A stretch of DNA of 15,382 bases, taken from an uncultured Sutterella sp. GTDB lineage: Bacteria > Pseudomonadota > Gammaproteobacteria > Burkholderiales > Burkholderiaceae_F. A model generated the notes under the pieces. It did no database searches, was not told the origin of the DNA, and was given only the letters and a program-made list of their open reading frames with translations. This document shows, in pieces, positions 14,990-15,382 of the stretch. Made by a program: the position numbers and the translations under genes. The stretch is from NCBI GenBank assembly GCA_905213905.1, contig CAJMKD010000044.1, positions 1 through 15,382 on the forward strand. The letters are read 5' to 3'. How positions within the stretch are numbered: position 1 is the stretch's first letter; each line of letters starts with the position of its first letter.

Positions 14990-15012
14990 GCATCCGGCCT
15001 TGTGCCGGATGC
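14990..15012 (+). terminator. Hairpin just after the stop codon, possible terminator without a U-tract
   Basis: The arms GCATCCGGC (14990-14998) and GCCGGATGC (15004-15012) are perfectly complementary over 9 bp with a 5-base loop. An outer TGC/GCA pair (14985-14987, 15014-15016) can extend the stem. It begins 10 bases after the TAA. No T-run follows, so it is not a canonical intrinsic terminator. It could instead protect the mRNA 3' end or be a dispersed palindrome. Confidence 0.5.
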
Positions 15013-15139
15013 GGCACCGCTCGGTGTCTGTTCGGCGTATCGGGGTTAATACGAAGATGAAAAGCTTCGGTTTGCTTCGGACGCCGATCAGTCGTTGAGC
15101 GATATTTCACGAATGACCGTCTGTTCTGGATAACCCTGC

Positions 15140-15176
15140 TAATTGGGTCGCTTACCACAGGTTTTCGACCCAATTA
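15140..15176. repeat. Perfect 11-bp inverted repeat
   Basis: TAATTGGGTCG (15140-15150) and CGACCCAATTA (15166-15176) are exact complements around a 15-base spacer. The spacer has its own small ACC/GGT pairing (15154-15156, 15160-15162). By rough calculation an 11-bp repeat with a spacer of up to 20 bases has well under a 1% chance of arising in a random 400-base stretch. It may be an RNA stem-loop or a protein-binding dyad. No T-run follows. Confidence 0.85.
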
Positions 15177-15179
15177 TCA

Positions 15180-15208
15180 GCGCTAACCACTATAGGTACC
15201 ATTAGCGC
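15180..15208. repeat. Inverted repeat GCGCTAA/TTAGCGC
   Basis: A 7-bp perfect repeat (15180-15186 and 15202-15208) around a 15-base spacer that contains GGTACC. Its right arm overlaps the 5' arm of the terminator-like hairpin that follows, so the two stems cannot form together. Confidence 0.6.
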
Positions 15209-15230
15209 CATACGTTCCCGATGGCGTTTT
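15204..15230 (+). terminator. Probable intrinsic terminator with TTTT
   Basis: CGCCAT (15206-15211) pairs with ATGGCG (15221-15226) around a 9-base loop. It is extended by a G-U and an A-U pair (15205-15227, 15204-15228) and runs into TTTT at 15227-15230. It could end transcription from the autotransporter about 250 bases after its stop codon, or from a small transcript inside the 3' region. The short T-run keeps confidence moderate. Confidence 0.45.
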
Positions 15231-15248
15231 CTATGAAGAACGGGAACG
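15213..15248. repeat. Inverted repeat CGTTCCCG/CGGGAACG
   Basis: An 8-bp perfect repeat (15213-15220 and 15241-15248) with a 20-base spacer. The left arm lies in the loop of the terminator-like hairpin and the spacer contains that hairpin's 3' arm, so forming this stem would remove the terminator. Confidence 0.65.
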
Positions 15249-15261
15249 CCTCCGACAGCAG

Positions 15262-15271
15262 GACAGCTGTC
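15262..15271. repeat. 10-bp perfect palindrome GACAGCTGTC
   Basis: A self-complementary site with no spacer, followed by TCGATCGA (15276-15283), another palindrome. Both are compatible with protein-binding half-sites, but there is no direct evidence of function. Confidence 0.5.
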
Positions 15272-15287
15272 TTAATCGATCGAAATC

Positions 15288-15320
15288 ATATGAGCATAAC
15301 CACCACCCCGAAACTCATAT
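15288..15320. repeat. Inverted repeat ATATGAG/CTCATAT
   Basis: A 7-bp perfect repeat (15288-15294 and 15314-15320) with a 19-base C-rich spacer. It is only modestly above chance on its own, and is listed because it lies in the same cluster of dyads. Confidence 0.4.
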
Positions 15321-15382
15321 TGCAGTCAGCGAGGCGTAGCTGCCTTCCATCAGGAAGCAAGTGAGTTCGAGCGGGGTCAGCC

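Larger units (their letters stand above)
14980..15382. other. Intergenic region, no convincing gene, rich in inverted repeats
   Basis: These 403 bases follow the autotransporter stop codon. I see no open frame with a start, a ribosome binding site and plausible codon use. The region holds many short inverted repeats, listed separately where they are strong. Weaker ones include CGTAT/ATACG (15036-15053), CGAAG/CTTCG (15052-15069), TCGGCGT/ACGCCGA (15032-15038 with 15081-15087) and a GCTTCGG direct repeat (15064-15070 and 15074-15080). It probably holds the 3' UTR of the giant gene and perhaps the tail of a convergent gene. Confidence 0.6.

Noticed and set aside
14934..15173. Minus-strand frame of 79 codons spanning the end of the barrel and the intergenic region
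   Set aside because: TTG start, no ribosome binding site, runs into the antisense of the barrel, and is rich in Arg and Pro as expected of a shadow.
15162..15196. Promoter-like pair (TTTTCG ... TATAGG)
   Set aside because: The -35 match is poor, the spacing is not good, and there is no downstream gene in the window to support it.
15290..15364. Short + strand frame of 24 codons starting ATG-AGC-ATA
   Set aside because: No Shine-Dalgarno sequence upstream, unremarkable composition, and it lies within the inverted-repeat region.
15362..15382. tRNA-like GTTCGA element near the window edge
   Set aside because: GAGTTCGAGC resembles a T-arm loop, but no matching acceptor, D-arm or anticodon arm could be laid out around it.

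Overview
The window holds one giant open reading frame and a short non-coding tail. The frame is open from base 1 to the TAA at 14977-14979 on the + strand (4,992 residues visible, with the N-terminus and signal peptide outside the window). The C-terminus identifies it: a pertactin/AIDA-type autochaperone region, a helical linker and a roughly 275-residue outer-membrane beta-barrel ending in ...KYRW. It is therefore the 3' part of a classical monomeric (type Va) autotransporter, a very large surface protein of a Gram-negative bacterium. GC content is in the mid to upper 50s per cent by eye. Together with the AIDA-like barrel, this would suit a gut betaproteobacterium such as Sutterellaceae, but that placement is a guess.

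Layout. Bases 1-13380 encode a Gly/Ser/Thr/Asp-rich passenger built from ten modules of about 350-500 residues. Each complete module starts with a degenerate boundary motif (Y-x-L-x-x-V-x-[IL], nine copies). An autotransporter-associated beta-strand repeat (core N-[TS]-Y-x-G-x-T-x-V) follows 45-85 residues later, then a long beta-helical stretch often containing an F-x-F block, then a terminal block. Modules alternate between two flavours, called A and B here, giving a super-period of about 2.6-2.9 kb. The two pairs at 6484-9378 and 9379-12342 look like the most recent segmental duplication. Bases 13381-13980 hold the end of the beta-helix and the autochaperone, and 14041-14976 the linker and barrel.

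The last 403 bases (14980-15382) carry no convincing gene. They are unusually rich in inverted repeats: a 9-bp hairpin 10 bases after the stop codon, an 11-bp inverted repeat, and an overlapping set of stems that includes a terminator-like hairpin followed by TTTT. The overlapping stems are mutually exclusive, as in attenuators. The final bases may lie inside the 3' end of a convergent gene, but this cannot be decided here.

Nothing else is encoded with any support. The long antisense open frames under the giant gene are compositional shadows. The points most worth following up are the two-flavour super-repeat of the passenger, the lone cysteine, the calcium-loop-like D-x-D-x-D-G motif, the codon-usage shift between passenger and barrel, and the structured 3' region.
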